A stretch of DNA of 64,000 nucleotides, taken from the NCBI RefSeq assembly GCF_000513995.1, contig NZ_AZVB01000013.1:46905-110904 (forward strand), read 5' to 3'. The position numbers and the translations under genes were made by a program. This document shows, piece after piece, positions 8,655-24,174 of the stretch (position 1 is its first letter; the number at the start of each line of letters is the position of its first letter). The notes beneath the pieces are model-generated. The model was not told where the DNA came from. It did no database searches and was given only the letters and a program-made list of their open reading frames with translations. This DNA is from Pseudoxanthomonas sp. J35. GTDB lineage: Bacteria; Pseudomonadota; Gammaproteobacteria; Xanthomonadales; Xanthomonadaceae.

Positions 8655-9884
8655 TCAGCCCGGGCGCAGCGCCGCCAGGCCCGCGCGCAGGCGCTGCAGG
8701 GGAGTGGGATCGACCGGGCCGGCGTCGGTGAGGCCGGCGGCGAGCAGGCGCCGGAACGGCGGCACCGCGGCACTCGCGCGCAGCGCCGCGGCGCGCAGCC
8801 AGCGCGCCGGCGGACGCGCGTCGGTGTACAGCCCGACGATGGCGCGGGTCGCCTGGAACAGCGGCCAGCTGCCGCGGCGGTGGCGGCGCTCGTAGCGGGC
8901 GAGCAGGAACGGGTCGCCGAGGTCGCGGCCCTGGCGCAGCGCAGTGGCGGCCAGGTCGGACAGGCGCTCGACGCTGGCCAGGCCCAGGTTGAAGCCGTGC
9001 GCGGTGACCGGGTGCATGCCCACGGCGGCGTCGCCGGCCAGGGCCAGGCGCGGCCCGACGAGGCGGCGCGCCCAGGTCGCCACCAGCGGGTAGAGGTGGC
9101 GGCTGCCGGCCAGTTCCATCCGCCCCAGGCGGCCGCCATAGCGGCGCTCCATCTCGCGGGCGAAGGCTTCCGGCCCGGCCTGGGAGAGCGCGCGAGCCTG
9201 TTCGCCGGGCAGGGTCAGCACCGCCCCGGCCAGGTGTTCCTCCAGCGGCAGCAGGGCCAGGGTCTGGTCCAGGCCGAACCATTCCCAGGCGGCGTGGTGG
9301 TGCGGCTGCTCGTGGCGCATCCGGCACACCAGCATGCTCTTGCCGAAGTCGTGCAGGTCGGCATCGATGCCCAGTGCCCGGCGGGTCTCGGAGAAGCGGC
9401 TGTCCGCCGCGACCAGCAGGCGCGCCTGCACGGTGGTGCCGTCCTCCAGGCCGAGGCGGGCCTCGTCGGCGCCGGCGTGCACGGCCTGGATGCGCGCGCC
9501 GGCGTACAGGTCGACGCCCGGGGTTTCACGCATGGCCAGCCAGGCCGCGCGGCGGATGAGGTGGTTGGCGACCAGGTTCCCGAGCCGGTCCTCGCCGCCC
9601 TGCGGGGTCACGGTCAGCGCCTGGGCCAGGTCGCGGTCCATCACCCGCGCGCTGCGCAGCGGGAAGACCTGGTCGGCCGGGATGTGGCGCCAGGCGCCCA
9701 GCTCGTGCAGCAGGCGCATCGAAGCGTGGGTCAGGGCGATCTCGCGGCCATCGAAGGCCGGCTCCTCGAGGGCGGCCTGTGGCTGCCGTTCGACCAGGGC
9801 CACGCGCAGTCCCTGCAGGCCGAAGGCACGGGCCAGGCACAGCCCGACCGGGCCGGCGCCGACGATGGCGACGTCGTAGTGCAT
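8655..9884 (-). CDS. FAD-dependent ubiquinone-biosynthesis hydroxylase, UbiH/UbiM type
   Basis: 409-residue class A flavoprotein monooxygenase. The FAD dinucleotide fold is GAGPVG near the N-terminus, and the second FAD motif is LALAGDAAVGMHPVTAHGFN. These enzymes hydroxylate the ring of ubiquinone precursors at the membrane. FDGREIALTHASMRLL, in place of the DARAIALS-type motif of UbiH, and the short N-terminus resemble UbiM, a hydroxylase known from Neisseria and other proteobacteria. That assignment rests on memory of the motif and is uncertain; UbiH, UbiF or UbiI-like activity is equally possible. It stands alone, divergent from smc. Confidence 0.75.
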   Translation of the reverse strand: MHYDVAIVGAGPVGLCLARAFGLQGLRVALVERQPQAALEEPAFDGREIALTHASMRLLHELGAWRHIPADQVFPLRSARVMDRDLAQALTVTPQGGEDRLGNLVANHLIRRAAWLAMRETPGVDLYAGARIQAVHAGADEARLGLEDGTTVQARLLVAADSRFSETRRALGIDADLHDFGKSMLVCRMRHEQPHHHAAWEWFGLDQTLALLPLEEHLAGAVLTLPGEQARALSQAGPEAFAREMERRYGGRLGRMELAGSRHLYPLVATWARRLVGPRLALAGDAAVGMHPVTAHGFNLGLASVERLSDLAATALRQGRDLGDPFLLARYERRHRRGSWPLFQATRAIVGLYTDARPPARWLRAAALRASAAVPPFRRLLAAGLTDAGPVDPTPLQRLRAGLAALRPG

Positions 9885-9982
9885 GTCATCCTCCTGTGGT
9901 CGGTGCAGCTTAGGCCGGGGGCCGTCGCGCCTCCCTGATCCCGATCAAGCGGCCACCAGGCTGGGAGGCCCGTCCAGACCGC

Positions 9983-9988
9983 TATACT
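9983..9988 (+). promoter_or_regulatory. Possible smc promoter (-10 box)
   Basis: TATACT lies in the 232-base spacer between the divergent hydroxylase and smc, giving a leader of about 120 bases. No good -35 box is visible. The leader contains a small GGCGC / GCGCC hairpin near 10075. The hydroxylase promoter must lie in the same spacer but is not identifiable. Confidence 0.35.
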
Positions 9989-10116
9989 GCACGGTCCGAA
10001 CCCGAATTCCGGGTGGTGCCGCCTTTGTGAATCAATCACTTGCGGCGCATTCCCGATAAAACACCTTATTCCGGTGGCGCTCCTGCGCCGCGACACCCCG
10101 GGGAATCGACCGCCGC

Positions 10117-13100
10117 ATGCGCCTGTCCACGATCAAGCTGTCCGGTTTCAAGTCCTTCGTCGACCCCACCACGCTGCACCTGCCGACCAACATGACCGGC
10201 GTGGTCGGCCCGAACGGCTGCGGCAAGTCGAACATCATCGACGCGGTGCGCTGGGTGATGGGCGAAAGCTCCGCCAGCCGCCTGCGCGGCGACTCGCTGA
10301 CCGACGTGATCTTCTCCGGCTCGGCCGCGCGCAAGCCGGTCAGCCAGGCCACGGTCGAGCTGATCTTCGACAACTCCGACCACACCATCTCCGGCGAGTA
10401 CGCGGCCTACAACGAGATCTCGGTCAAGCGCACGGTCAGCCGCGACGGCCAGAGCCAGTACTACCTCAACGGCACCAAGTGCCGGCGCAAGGACATCACC
10501 GACCTGTTCCTCGGCACCGGCCTGGGCCCGCGCAGCTACTCGATCATCGAGCAGGGCATGATCAGCCAGATCATCGAGGCCCGGCCCGAGGACCTGCGCA
10601 TCTACCTGGAAGAGGCCGCCGGCATCTCCAAGTACAAGGAGCGGCGCAAGGAGACCGAGACCCGCATCCGCCACACCCGCGAGAACCTGGACCGCCTCAA
10701 CGACCTGCGCGAGGAGGTCGACAAGCAGCTCGAGCACCTGCGCCGCCAGGCCCGCCAGGCCGAGCAGTACCAGGCGCTGGCCGCCGAGCGCAAGGTCAAG
10801 GACGCCGAATGGAAGGCGTTGCAGTTCCGCGCCCTGGACCAGCAGCTGCAGGCCCTGCGCGAGAAGCTGATGCAGGAAGAGACGAAGCTGGAGCAGATCA
10901 TCGCCGGCCAGCGCGAGGCCGAGCGCGAGATCGAGACCGGCCGCGTCCGCCGCGAGGAGGCCGCCGAGGCGCTCAACGCCGCCCAGGCCGAGGTCTACAA
11001 GGTCGGCGGCGTGCTCGCCCGCATCGAGCAGCAGATCCAGCACCAGCGCGAACTGGCCAGCCGCCTGCACCAGGCGCGCGACGAGGCCGCCAGCGCGCTG
11101 GAGGAGCTGGACCGGCACATCGGCGACGACCGCCAGAAGCTGGAGGCGCTGCAGGCCTCGGTCGAGGAATCCGAGCCGCGCCTGGAGCAGTTGCGCGAGG
11201 ACGACGTGTTCAAGCAGGAGGCGCTGCGCGAGGCCGAGGCCGCGCTGTCGGACTGGCAGCAGCGCTGGGAAGCCCATGGCCGCGAGGCCGCGGAGGCGTC
11301 GCGCGCCGGCGAGGTCGAACGCACCCGTGTCGACTACCTGGACCGCCAGGCGCTGGAAGCCGACCGCCGCCGCGAGGCGCTGACCGCCGAGCGCGCCGGC
11401 CTGGACCTGGAGGCGCTGGCCGAAGCCTTCGAACAGGCGCAGATCCAGCACGAGACGCAGAAGGCGGCGCTGGACACGCTCAACGAGCAGCTGGACGCGC
11501 GCAAGCAGGCGGTGTCCACGCTGCAGGAGCAGCAGCGCACCGCCCAAGCCGAACTGGCCGAGGTGCGCAAGCAGGCCCAGGCCGCGCGCGGCCGCCTGTC
11601 CTCGCTGGAAACCCTGCAGCAGGCCGCGCTGGGCCAGGAGCAGGGCGCCGCGGTGGCCTGGCTGAAGGCGCGCGGGCTGGATTCCGGCGCGCGCGTGGGC
11701 GAGCGCCTCAGCGTCGAGGAGGGCTGGGAAAACGCCGTCGAGAGCGCGCTGGGCCAGCTGATCGAAGGCGTGCTGGTCGAGGCGCCGGAAACCCTGGTCG
11801 AGGCGCTGGCCGACCTCGGCGAGGGCCGCATCGCGCTGGTCTCCGCCGAGGAAGGGGATGCCGGTTTCGCGCCGACCTCACTGGCCGCCAGGGTCCGCGG
11901 TCCGCTGGCGATCCGGCGCCTGCTGGCGCGCCTGCACGCGGCCGAGGACCTGGCCGAGGCCCGCCGCCTGCTGCCGCAGCTGGGCGAAGGCGATTCGATC
12001 ATCACCCGCGCCGGCGAGCGCCTGGGCGATGGCTGGGTGCGCGTGTCGCGCCAGGGCGCCGCCAGGCAGGGCGCGCTGCTGCGCGAGCGCGAGATCCAGG
12101 CGCTGCGCGCCACCATCGAGGAACTGCAGCAGCGCGAAGCCGGGCTGGAAGAGCGCCTGGCCCAGCAGCGCGACCAGCTGCTGGCCGCCGAGCAGCAGCG
12201 CGAGGACGCGCAGCGCCAGCTCTACCTGGCCCACCGCAGCGTGTCGGAACTGGCCGGCCAGCTGCAGAGCCAGCAGGGCCGCATGGACACCGCGCGCCAG
12301 CGCATCGAACGCATCGAGAACGAACTGGCGCAGCTGGCCGAGACCCTCGACAACAGCCGCGAGCAGGCGCGCGAGGCACGTTCGCGCCTGGAGGACGCGG
12401 TCGTCCGCATGGGTGACCTCGAGGCCACCCGCCAGGCGCTGGAGGCCGAGCGCCGCCGCCTCACCGAGGCGCGCGACCTGGCCCGCGACGCCGCCCGCGC
12501 CAGCCGCGAGGCCACCCACGCCCTGGCCCTGGCGCTGGAATCGCAGCGCACCCAGGTCGCCTCGCTGATCCAGTCGCTGCAGCGCATGGACGCCCAGCGC
12601 GGGCAGCTGGACAGCCGCCTCGGCGAGCTGGCCGCGCAGCTGGCCACCGGCGATTCGCCGGTGCAGGCGCTGGAAGCCGAGCACCAGGCCGCGCTGGCCG
12701 AGCGCGTGCGCGCCGACCGCGCGCTGGGCGAGGCGCGTTCGGTGCTGGAGGGCATCGACAACGAGCTGCGCGCCTTCGAGCAGACCCGCCACCAGCGCGA
12801 CGAGCAGTCGCTGGCGCAGCGCGAGCGCATCTCGCAGCTTCGGCTGGAGCAGCAGGCGCTGCAGATGAAGGCCGAACAGATCGTCCAGGCCATCACCGAG
12901 GAGGGCCTGGTGCTGGAGGACGTGGTCAACACGCTGCCGGACGTGGCCGACCCGCGCGAGTGGGAGCAGGCGGTGGGCCAGATCGAGGCCCGCATGCGCC
13001 GCCTGGAGCCGGTCAACCTGGCCGCGATCCACGAGTGCGGCGAGGCCGAGCAGCGCAAGCAGTACCTGGATTCGCAGAACGCCGACCTCACCGCGGCGCT

Positions 13101-13620
13101 GGAAACGCTGGAAGAGGCGATCCGCAAGATCGACCGCGAGACCCGCGGCCGCTTCAAGGACACCTTCGACCGGGTCAACTCCGGCCTGCAGGCGCTGTAT
13201 CCGCGCCTGTTCGGCGGCGGCCACGCCTACCTGGAGCTGACCGGCGAGGACCTGCTGGACACCGGCGTGGCGATCATGGCGCGCCCGCCCGGCAAGCGCG
13301 TGTCCAACATCTCGCTGCTGTCCGGCGGCGAGAAGGCGATGACCGCGGTGGCGCTGGTGTTCGCGATCTTCCAGCTCAACCCGGCGCCGTTCTGCCTGCT
13401 GGACGAGGTGGACGCGCCGCTGGACGAGGCCAACGTGGGCCGCTTCACCAACATGGTGAAGGAGATGAGCGAGAAGGTGCAGTTCCTGTTCGTCAGCCAC
13501 AACAAGGCGACGATGGAGGCGGCGCACCAGCTTTCGGGCGTGACCATGCGCGAGCCGGGCGTGTCGCGCCTGGTCAGCGTGGATCTGGAGGAGGCCGCGC
13601 GCCTGGCTGGCGCGGCCTGA
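10117..13620 (+). CDS. smc: Chromosome segregation protein SMC
   Basis: 1167-residue SMC ATPase. Order: N-terminal Walker A GPNGCGKSN (31-39), a long coiled coil rich in Glu, Arg, Gln and Ala, a globular hinge around residues 500-650, the return coiled coil, and a C-terminal head with LSGGEKAM (ABC signature) and FCLLDEVDAPLDEAN (Walker B). SMC dimers with ScpA and ScpB organise and separate newly replicated chromosomes; ScpAB are not in this window. smc, zipA and ligA form one chromosome/division group here, as in other xanthomonads. The start MRLSTIKLSGFKSFV is the family norm. Confidence 0.97.
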   Translation: MRLSTIKLSGFKSFVDPTTLHLPTNMTGVVGPNGCGKSNIIDAVRWVMGESSASRLRGDSLTDVIFSGSAARKPVSQATVELIFDNSDHTISGEYAAYNEISVKRTVSRDGQSQYYLNGTKCRRKDITDLFLGTGLGPRSYSIIEQGMISQIIEARPEDLRIYLEEAAGISKYKERRKETETRIRHTRENLDRLNDLREEVDKQLEHLRRQARQAEQYQALAAERKVKDAEWKALQFRALDQQLQALREKLMQEETKLEQIIAGQREAEREIETGRVRREEAAEALNAAQAEVYKVGGVLARIEQQIQHQRELASRLHQARDEAASALEELDRHIGDDRQKLEALQASVEESEPRLEQLREDDVFKQEALREAEAALSDWQQRWEAHGREAAEASRAGEVERTRVDYLDRQALEADRRREALTAERAGLDLEALAEAFEQAQIQHETQKAALDTLNEQLDARKQAVSTLQEQQRTAQAELAEVRKQAQAARGRLSSLETLQQAALGQEQGAAVAWLKARGLDSGARVGERLSVEEGWENAVESALGQLIEGVLVEAPETLVEALADLGEGRIALVSAEEGDAGFAPTSLAARVRGPLAIRRLLARLHAAEDLAEARRLLPQLGEGDSIITRAGERLGDGWVRVSRQGAARQGALLREREIQALRATIEELQQREAGLEERLAQQRDQLLAAEQQREDAQRQLYLAHRSVSELAGQLQSQQGRMDTARQRIERIENELAQLAETLDNSREQAREARSRLEDAVVRMGDLEATRQALEAERRRLTEARDLARDAARASREATHALALALESQRTQVASLIQSLQRMDAQRGQLDSRLGELAAQLATGDSPVQALEAEHQAALAERVRADRALGEARSVLEGIDNELRAFEQTRHQRDEQSLAQRERISQLRLEQQALQMKAEQIVQAITEEGLVLEDVVNTLPDVADPREWEQAVGQIEARMRRLEPVNLAAIHECGEAEQRKQYLDSQNADLTAALETLEEAIRKIDRETRGRFKDTFDRVNSGLQALYPRLFGGGHAYLELTGEDLLDTGVAIMARPPGKRVSNISLLSGGEKAMTAVALVFAIFQLNPAPFCLLDEVDAPLDEANVGRFTNMVKEMSEKVQFLFVSHNKATMEAAHQLSGVTMREPGVSRLVSVDLEEAARLAGAA

Positions 13621-13632
13621 CCCGGGGACAAA

Positions 13633-13668
13633 CGGCGGGCCGCGGCCGGGGTTTTTCCGCGGCCGCCG
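13633..13668 (+). repeat. Imperfect hairpin between smc and zipA
   Basis: A stem of 12 pairs with one bulged G (core GGCCGCGG / CCGCGGCC) encloses an 11-nt loop that itself holds a five-T run. It might attenuate read-through from smc to zipA, but the T run is in the loop, so it is not a standard terminator. Confidence 0.35.
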
Positions 13669-13714
13669 CTCGTGACATGCTTGCGGCTTCTGGATCCCGG
13701 GGGAGAGGCGTTAC

Positions 13715-14464
13715 ATGTCGGACAAGGACCTGCTGCGGATCGGCATCCTCGTCGTCGGCCTGCTGTTGCTGGCGGCGATGTGGTTCTTCGGTCGCAATCC
13801 GCGCAAGGAACAGCAGGGCCGTCGCCGCGAGTCGCGCGAGTCCCCGGCGATGACGCCCGAGTACGGCCGGGTGCGCCGCGAGCCGTCGCTGGAGGAGGCC
13901 GCGGCGGCGGAAGGCGAAGCGGACTACGGCGGCGAGGGCGTGACCCAGCCGGAGCTGGGCCTGCCGGCGGAGCCTGCGCGCAACAGCGACCTGGGCCGCC
14001 GCGAGAGCCAGGACTTCGACAAGATCGTGTCGCTGTACGTGGCGGCGCGCGCGGGCAGCGTGCTGCGTGGCGAGGACATCGTGGTGGCGGCGGAGAAGAC
14101 GGGCATGGTCTTCGGCCACATGAACGTGTTCCACCGGCTGCTGGAGGGACATCCGGAGCGCGGGCCGGTGTTCAGCATGGCCAGCATCATGAAGCCGGGC
14201 AGCTTCGACATGGCGACGATCCGCGAACTGGAGACGCCGGCGATCGCGTTCTTCCTGACCCTGCCGGCGCCGGTGCCGGCGCTGGATGCGTGGGAGAAGA
14301 TGCTGCCGACGGTGCAGCGCATGGCCGAGCTGCTCGACGGCGTGGTCCTGGACGACAGCCGCAACGCGCTGGGCCGCCAGCGCATCGCCCACATCCGCGA
14401 CGAGCTGCGCGCCTACGACCGCCAGCATGAAGCCCCGCCGCTGACCAAGGCCCCGCGCTGGTAA
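13715..14464 (+). CDS. zipA: Cell division protein ZipA
   Basis: 249 residues with the ZipA layout: an N-terminal membrane anchor (about residues 8-25, IGILVVGLLLLAAMWFF), a basic then acidic low-complexity linker to ~100, and a C-terminal FtsZ-binding domain (from DFDKIVSLYVAARAG to the end, including MNVFHRLLEG and GPVFSMASIMKPGSFD). It tethers the FtsZ ring to the inner membrane. The linker is shorter than in Escherichia coli. ATG 13715 has a strong ribosome-binding site (GGGAGAGG). It lies 94 bases after smc and points toward ligA, from which it is separated by a reversed gene. Confidence 0.93.
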   Translation: MSDKDLLRIGILVVGLLLLAAMWFFGRNPRKEQQGRRRESRESPAMTPEYGRVRREPSLEEAAAAEGEADYGGEGVTQPELGLPAEPARNSDLGRRESQDFDKIVSLYVAARAGSVLRGEDIVVAAEKTGMVFGHMNVFHRLLEGHPERGPVFSMASIMKPGSFDMATIRELETPAIAFFLTLPAPVPALDAWEKMLPTVQRMAELLDGVVLDDSRNALGRQRIAHIRDELRAYDRQHEAPPLTKAPRW

Positions 14465-14491
14465 TCCCCCGCTGCGCTCCCGCCGCCCCTT

Positions 14492-14515
14492 GTAGAGCGG
14501 GGCTTGCCCCGCTCC
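14492..14515 (+). repeat. GTAG-type REP element
   Basis: GTAG is followed by the palindrome AGCGGGGCTTGCCCCGCT (14496-14513). It has the same design as the units at 47061 and 47156, with the stem bases changed in a paired way. GTAG REPs are a known family in Stenotrophomonas and relatives. Confidence 0.7.
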
Positions 14516-14600
14516 AGGCCAACCGCGGCAGCAAGGGCAACAGCACGGCAACGGCACAGCAACAGCGTTGTGCTGGCGGTCTTCGGACGGAGCCGCGGCA

Positions 14601-14692
14601 GCGCACGGGTATCGCGCATCGCGCGGTTCCGCGTCCTGCTCCAACGCGCGACCGCGGCACATCCATGTGCCGCTTGCGCGATACCCGTGCGC
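14601..14692. repeat. Nested inverted repeats in the zipA-aminotransferase spacer
   Basis: Outer arms are perfect over 17 bp: GCGCACGGGTATCGCGC (14601-14617) and its complement (14676-14692). Weaker pairing continues outward. An inner 9-bp hairpin, GCGGCACAT / ATGTGCCGC, sits at 14654-14673. The whole spacer 14465-14901 (437 bases) holds no convincing gene; short open frames there lack ribosome-binding sites and family resemblance. Confidence 0.65.
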
Positions 14693-14853
14693 TACCGCGT
14701 CTTTCGGCGCGTCCGGATCGTGGCTCCGGTTTATCGCCCTGACCCGCGCCCGGCGCCCCCGCCCGCGGCCACAGGACGCAGGCGTTCGACGGAATGCGCG
14801 CCGGTGGCGCGCAAACATGCCGTCTCACCCGTGGGGGAGTGGCTATTCGCCTC

Positions 14854-14901
14854 GTAGCCCGGATAAGCGGAGCGCATCCGGGAACCGGGTCCGGACTGCG
14901 G

Positions 14902-14905
<4 letters not shown>
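14854..14905. repeat. GTAG...CTAC palindromic element overlapping a stop codon
   Basis: The element starts GTAGCCCGGAT, returns through ATCCGGG (7-bp stem) and ends GCTAC at 14905. Read on the minus strand, its GTAG supplies the TAG stop (14904-14902) of the aminotransferase gene. Confidence 0.6.
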
Positions 14906-18461
<3,556 letters not shown>

Positions 18462-18466
18462 CCGGG

Positions 18467-19447
18467 ATGGACGCCGGCGCCGACTGGCGGCCCAGCGCGG
18501 ACCTGGAGGCGCTGCGCCTGCGCGCGCGCCTGTACGCGCTGGTGCGCGGTTTCTTCGCCGGGCGAGGCGTGCTGGAAGTGGAAACGCCGGTGCTTTCGGA
18601 GGCCGGCAATACCGAGCCGAACATCGAGAGCTTCACCACCAGCTTCACCGGGCATCGCGACGCCGGTTCGCCGCAGCGCTGGCTGCGCACCTCGCCGGAA
18701 TACCCACTCAAGCGCCTGCTGGCCGCCGGCATCGGCGACTGCTACGAGCTGGGCCGGGTGTTCCGCAACGGCGAGGCCGGCGGCCGCCACAACCCCGAGT
18801 TCACCATGCTCGAGTGGTACCGGGTCGGCTGGGACCACCTGCGCCTGGCCGACGAGACCGTGGAGCTGGTGCAGGCGGCGCTGGCCCTGGCCGGGCGCCG
18901 CGCGGAGGTGGTGTCGACCACCTACCGCGCACTGTTCCTGGACGGCGCCGGCGTCGATCCGTTCGCCGCCGGCGATGCGCAGCTGCGCGAGGCGCTGGGC
19001 AATGTCGGCATCGACGGGGAAGGCCTGTCGCGCGACGACTGGCTGGACCTGCTGATGAGTCACCGCATCCAGCCGCATTTCCCCGCCGACCGCATCACCG
19101 TGGTCCACGACTGGCCGGCTTCGCAATGCGCGCTGGCGAAGATCCGCCCCGGCGATCCGCCGGTGGCCGAGCGCTTCGAGCTGTACCTGGGGCGCTTCGA
19201 GCTGGCCAACGGCTACCACGAGCTGACCGACGCGGCCGAACAGGAAGCGCGCTTCCGCCGCGACCTGGAACGTCGTGCGGCGCGCGGCGCGCTGCGCCCG
19301 CCGGTCGACGCGCGCCTGCTGGCGGCGTTGCGCGCGGGCATGCCCGACTGCGCCGGCGTCGCCCTGGGCATCGAGCGCCTGCTGATGGCCCTGTCCGGGA
19401 GCGACCGGATCGCGCCGGTCCTGGCCTTCGAGTTCGCCAGGGCCTGA
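18467..19447 (+). CDS. epmA: Elongation factor P beta-lysine ligase EpmA (GenX/PoxA)
   Basis: 326 residues: a class II lysyl-tRNA-synthetase catalytic core with no anticodon-binding domain. Motif 2 is in YELGRVFRNGEAGGRHNPEF and motif 3 is GVALGIERLLMALSG. EpmA attaches (R)-beta-lysine to a lysine of EF-P, helping ribosomes through polyproline; this window encodes several very proline-rich proteins. ATG 18467 gives a start that aligns with the known enzyme (W at residue 7, then PSA). A GTG at 18458 would overlap the ligA stop as GTGA. EF-P and EpmB are not in the window. Confidence 0.93.
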   Translation: MDAGADWRPSADLEALRLRARLYALVRGFFAGRGVLEVETPVLSEAGNTEPNIESFTTSFTGHRDAGSPQRWLRTSPEYPLKRLLAAGIGDCYELGRVFRNGEAGGRHNPEFTMLEWYRVGWDHLRLADETVELVQAALALAGRRAEVVSTTYRALFLDGAGVDPFAAGDAQLREALGNVGIDGEGLSRDDWLDLLMSHRIQPHFPADRITVVHDWPASQCALAKIRPGDPPVAERFELYLGRFELANGYHELTDAAEQEARFRRDLERRAARGALRPPVDARLLAALRAGMPDCAGVALGIERLLMALSGSDRIAPVLAFEFARA

Positions 19448-19530
19448 ACTCCATGCGGCCGGTTCTTCCGTTCACCGTGGCTTGCACGGTGCCGGCGACA
19501 ATGGCGCCAGGCTACGTACCTGGAGGGGGG

Positions 19531-20256
19531 ATGCAGGCAGGGCACGGCAATCGGCATCGCAAGGCATGGCCGCTGGCGCTGGCGCTGGCCTGTGCGCCGG
19601 CGTGGGCCGCAACCGGTGAGCCGCCGGCCGCCCAGGCCGCGCCGCCCGTCGCGCCCTCGGGCATCGTGCGTTGCGAAGCCGACGGCATGCACCGGGTGCA
19701 TTGCCCGATGGATACCTCCGCCGGCGTGCACCTGGTCCGGCAGCTGTCGGACAGCTCCTGCATCCGCAATACCGACTGGGGCGTGGACCTGGCTGGCGTC
19801 TGGGTGGCGCGCGGCTGCCGCGCCGAGTTCGCCGCGCCCCTGCAGGGCGGCCGCGTGGTCCGCAGCGTGGTGCGCTGCGAGTCCCGTGGCACGCCCGAAT
19901 CGTGTGCCGTCGCGCTGCGCGGCGCGCCGGTGCGGCTGCTGCGGCAGACCTCGGCGCTGCCGTGCCGTCTCGGCGAGAGCTGGGGCTTCGGGCGCAATGA
20001 GGTCTGGGTGTCGCGCGGCTGCAAAGGCGAGTTCGAGGTCGGCGACCGCGAAGCCGGCTTCCCGCCGGGCGAGCGCCTCCTGGTGTGCGAATCCAAGGGC
20101 AACCGCAAGCGCTTCTGCGGCACCACCATCGAGCACGGCGCGCGCCTGTTGCGCCAGCTCTCCGGCAAGGTCTGCGAGGAAGGGCGCAGCTGGGGCTGGG
20201 ACCAGGAGGGCATCTGGGTCGACGACGGTTGCCGCGCGCAGTTCGCGGTGGAGTGA
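19531..20256 (+). CDS. Secreted DUF3011 protein with three repeats
   Basis: 241 residues. A basic n-region and hydrophobic signal peptide (AWPLALALACAPAWA) are followed by three copies of a ~60-residue unit at about 45-105, 110-170 and 183-240. Each unit has the pattern V-x-C-E/S, a second Cys, V-x-L-x-RQ-x-S, a third Cys, WG, then I/VWV-x-x-GC-x-x-x-F. This is the DUF3011 domain, whose regular cysteines suggest disulphides in the periplasm or outside the cell. Function is unknown. The start at 19531 follows a strong GGAGGGGGG ribosome-binding site 83 bases after epmA. Confidence 0.85.
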   Translation: MQAGHGNRHRKAWPLALALACAPAWAATGEPPAAQAAPPVAPSGIVRCEADGMHRVHCPMDTSAGVHLVRQLSDSSCIRNTDWGVDLAGVWVARGCRAEFAAPLQGGRVVRSVVRCESRGTPESCAVALRGAPVRLLRQTSALPCRLGESWGFGRNEVWVSRGCKGEFEVGDREAGFPPGERLLVCESKGNRKRFCGTTIEHGARLLRQLSGKVCEEGRSWGWDQEGIWVDDGCRAQFAVE

Positions 20257-20287
20257 CGCCTCGCGCCGGCGCCGTGGCGCCGGCGGG

Positions 20288-20293
20288 TAGAAT
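20288..20293 (+). promoter_or_regulatory. -10 box immediately upstream of mtnA
   Basis: TAGAAT ends seven bases before the mtnA ATG (20300), so the transcript probably starts at the A of the start codon. No ribosome-binding site is present. Confidence 0.5.
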
Positions 20294-20299
20294 GGCGGC

Positions 20300-21358
20300 A
20301 TGGAAACCGGCTTCGACTTCGACCGCTACGACCACGTCCGTCCGATCCTGTGGACTGGCGACGCCCTGGAACTGCTGGACCAGCGCAAGCTGCCGTTCCG
20401 GATCGAACACGTCGCCTGCCACGACAGCGACGCGGTGGCCGCCGCGATCCGCGACCTGGTCGTGCGCGGCGCGCCGGCGATCGGCATCGCCGCGGCCTGG
20501 GGTGTGGTGCTGGCCGCGCGCGGCGTCGACGTGGCCGACGGCGCCGAAGCGGCCGCCAGGCTCGAACCGGCGCTGCAGCGGCTCAACGCCGCCCGGCCGA
20601 CCGCGGTCAACCTGGCCTGGGCGCTGGCGCGGATGCGCCGTGCCCTGGCGGGCGCCGGCGCCGACTGGCGCGAGCTGGTCGAACGCGAGGCCAAGGCCAT
20701 CGCCGACGAGGACCTGGCCGCCAACCGGCACATGGGCGCGCTGGGCGCGGCCCTGATCGAACCGGGCAGCGGCGTGCTGACCCACTGCAATACCGGCTCG
20801 CTGGCCACCGCCGGCTTCGGCACCGCGCTGGGCGTGATCCGCGCAGGCATGGCCGGCGGCCGCATCGCCCGCGTCTTCGCCGGCGAGACCCGGCCGTGGC
20901 TGCAGGGCGCGCGCCTGACCGTGTGGGAGCTGCAGCAGGACGGCATCGACGCGACCCTGATCGCCGATTCGGCCGCCTCGCACCTGATGAAGACCGGCGC
21001 GGTGCAGTGGGTCGTGGTCGGCGCCGACCGCATCTGCGCCAATGGCGACACCGCCAACAAGATCGGCACCTACCAGCTGGCCATCGCCGCCCGCCACCAT
21101 GGGGTGAGGTTCATGGTCGTGGCCCCGTCCTCGACCGTGGACCTGGACACCCCCGATGGCGACGCCATCGAGATCGAGCAGCGCGACCCCGGCGAGCTGT
21201 ACGGCGTGGGCGGGGTGCGTACGGTGGCCGAGGGCGTGGCCGCCTGGAACCCGGTGTTCGACGTGACCCCGGCCTCGCTGATCGACGCGATCGTGACCGA
21301 GAAGGGCGTGGTCACCGCGCCGGATCCGGCACGGATGCGGGCCCTGTTCGCGGCCTGA
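20300..21358 (+). CDS. mtnA: Methylthioribose-1-phosphate isomerase
   Basis: 352-residue aldose-ketose isomerase of the methionine salvage pathway; it converts 5-methylthioribose 1-phosphate to the ribulose form. The catalytic Cys163 ([10 protein letters not shown]) and Asp241 ([19 protein letters not shown]) are both present, as is [13 protein letters not shown]. The eIF2B-like fold is complete. The other salvage genes (mtnB, mtnC, mtnD, mtnP) are not adjacent. The ATG lacks a ribosome-binding site and sits seven bases after a -10 box. Confidence 0.96.
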   Translation: METGFDFDRYDHVRPILWTGDALELLDQRKLPFRIEHVACHDSDAVAAAIRDLVVRGAPAIGIAAAWGVVLAARGVDVADGAEAAARLEPALQRLNAARPTAVNLAWALARMRRALAGAGADWRELVEREAKAIADEDLAANRHMGALGAALIEPGSGVLTHCNTGSLATAGFGTALGVIRAGMAGGRIARVFAGETRPWLQGARLTVWELQQDGIDATLIADSAASHLMKTGAVQWVVVGADRICANGDTANKIGTYQLAIAARHHGVRFMVVAPSSTVDLDTPDGDAIEIEQRDPGELYGVGGVRTVAEGVAAWNPVFDVTPASLIDAIVTEKGVVTAPDPARMRALFAA

Positions 21359-21455
21359 GGGGCGCCACCCGCCGGAAGCTTGGCCCGGGCCGCCGTCGCG
21401 GTGGCGCAAGTGCTTGTTTCTGCGTGGAAATGCGGCTCCGTGTGGGGCCGCTTTG

Positions 21456-21464
21456 TGGTAGAAT
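21456..21464 (+). promoter_or_regulatory. Extended -10 promoter of gyrA
   Basis: TGG followed directly by TAGAAT is an extended -10 element, about 75 bases before the gyrA ATG. The -35 region is unremarkable, as is common when the extended element is present. Confidence 0.5.
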
Positions 21465-21546
21465 CGACCGGTTGCGCGGAGGCCTCCGCGCAGCGCCCCG
21501 GCGGTTGCTGCCGGCGGCGCCACGAAGAACCTGAAGAAGAGCCCTG

Positions 21547-24150
<2,604 letters not shown>

Positions 24151-24174
24151 TCGCGGCACAGCGCTGTAAACGCG

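Noticed and set aside
14187..14828. Short open frames in the zipA-aminotransferase spacer
   Set aside because: They run through palindromes, have no ribosome-binding sites, and resemble nothing.
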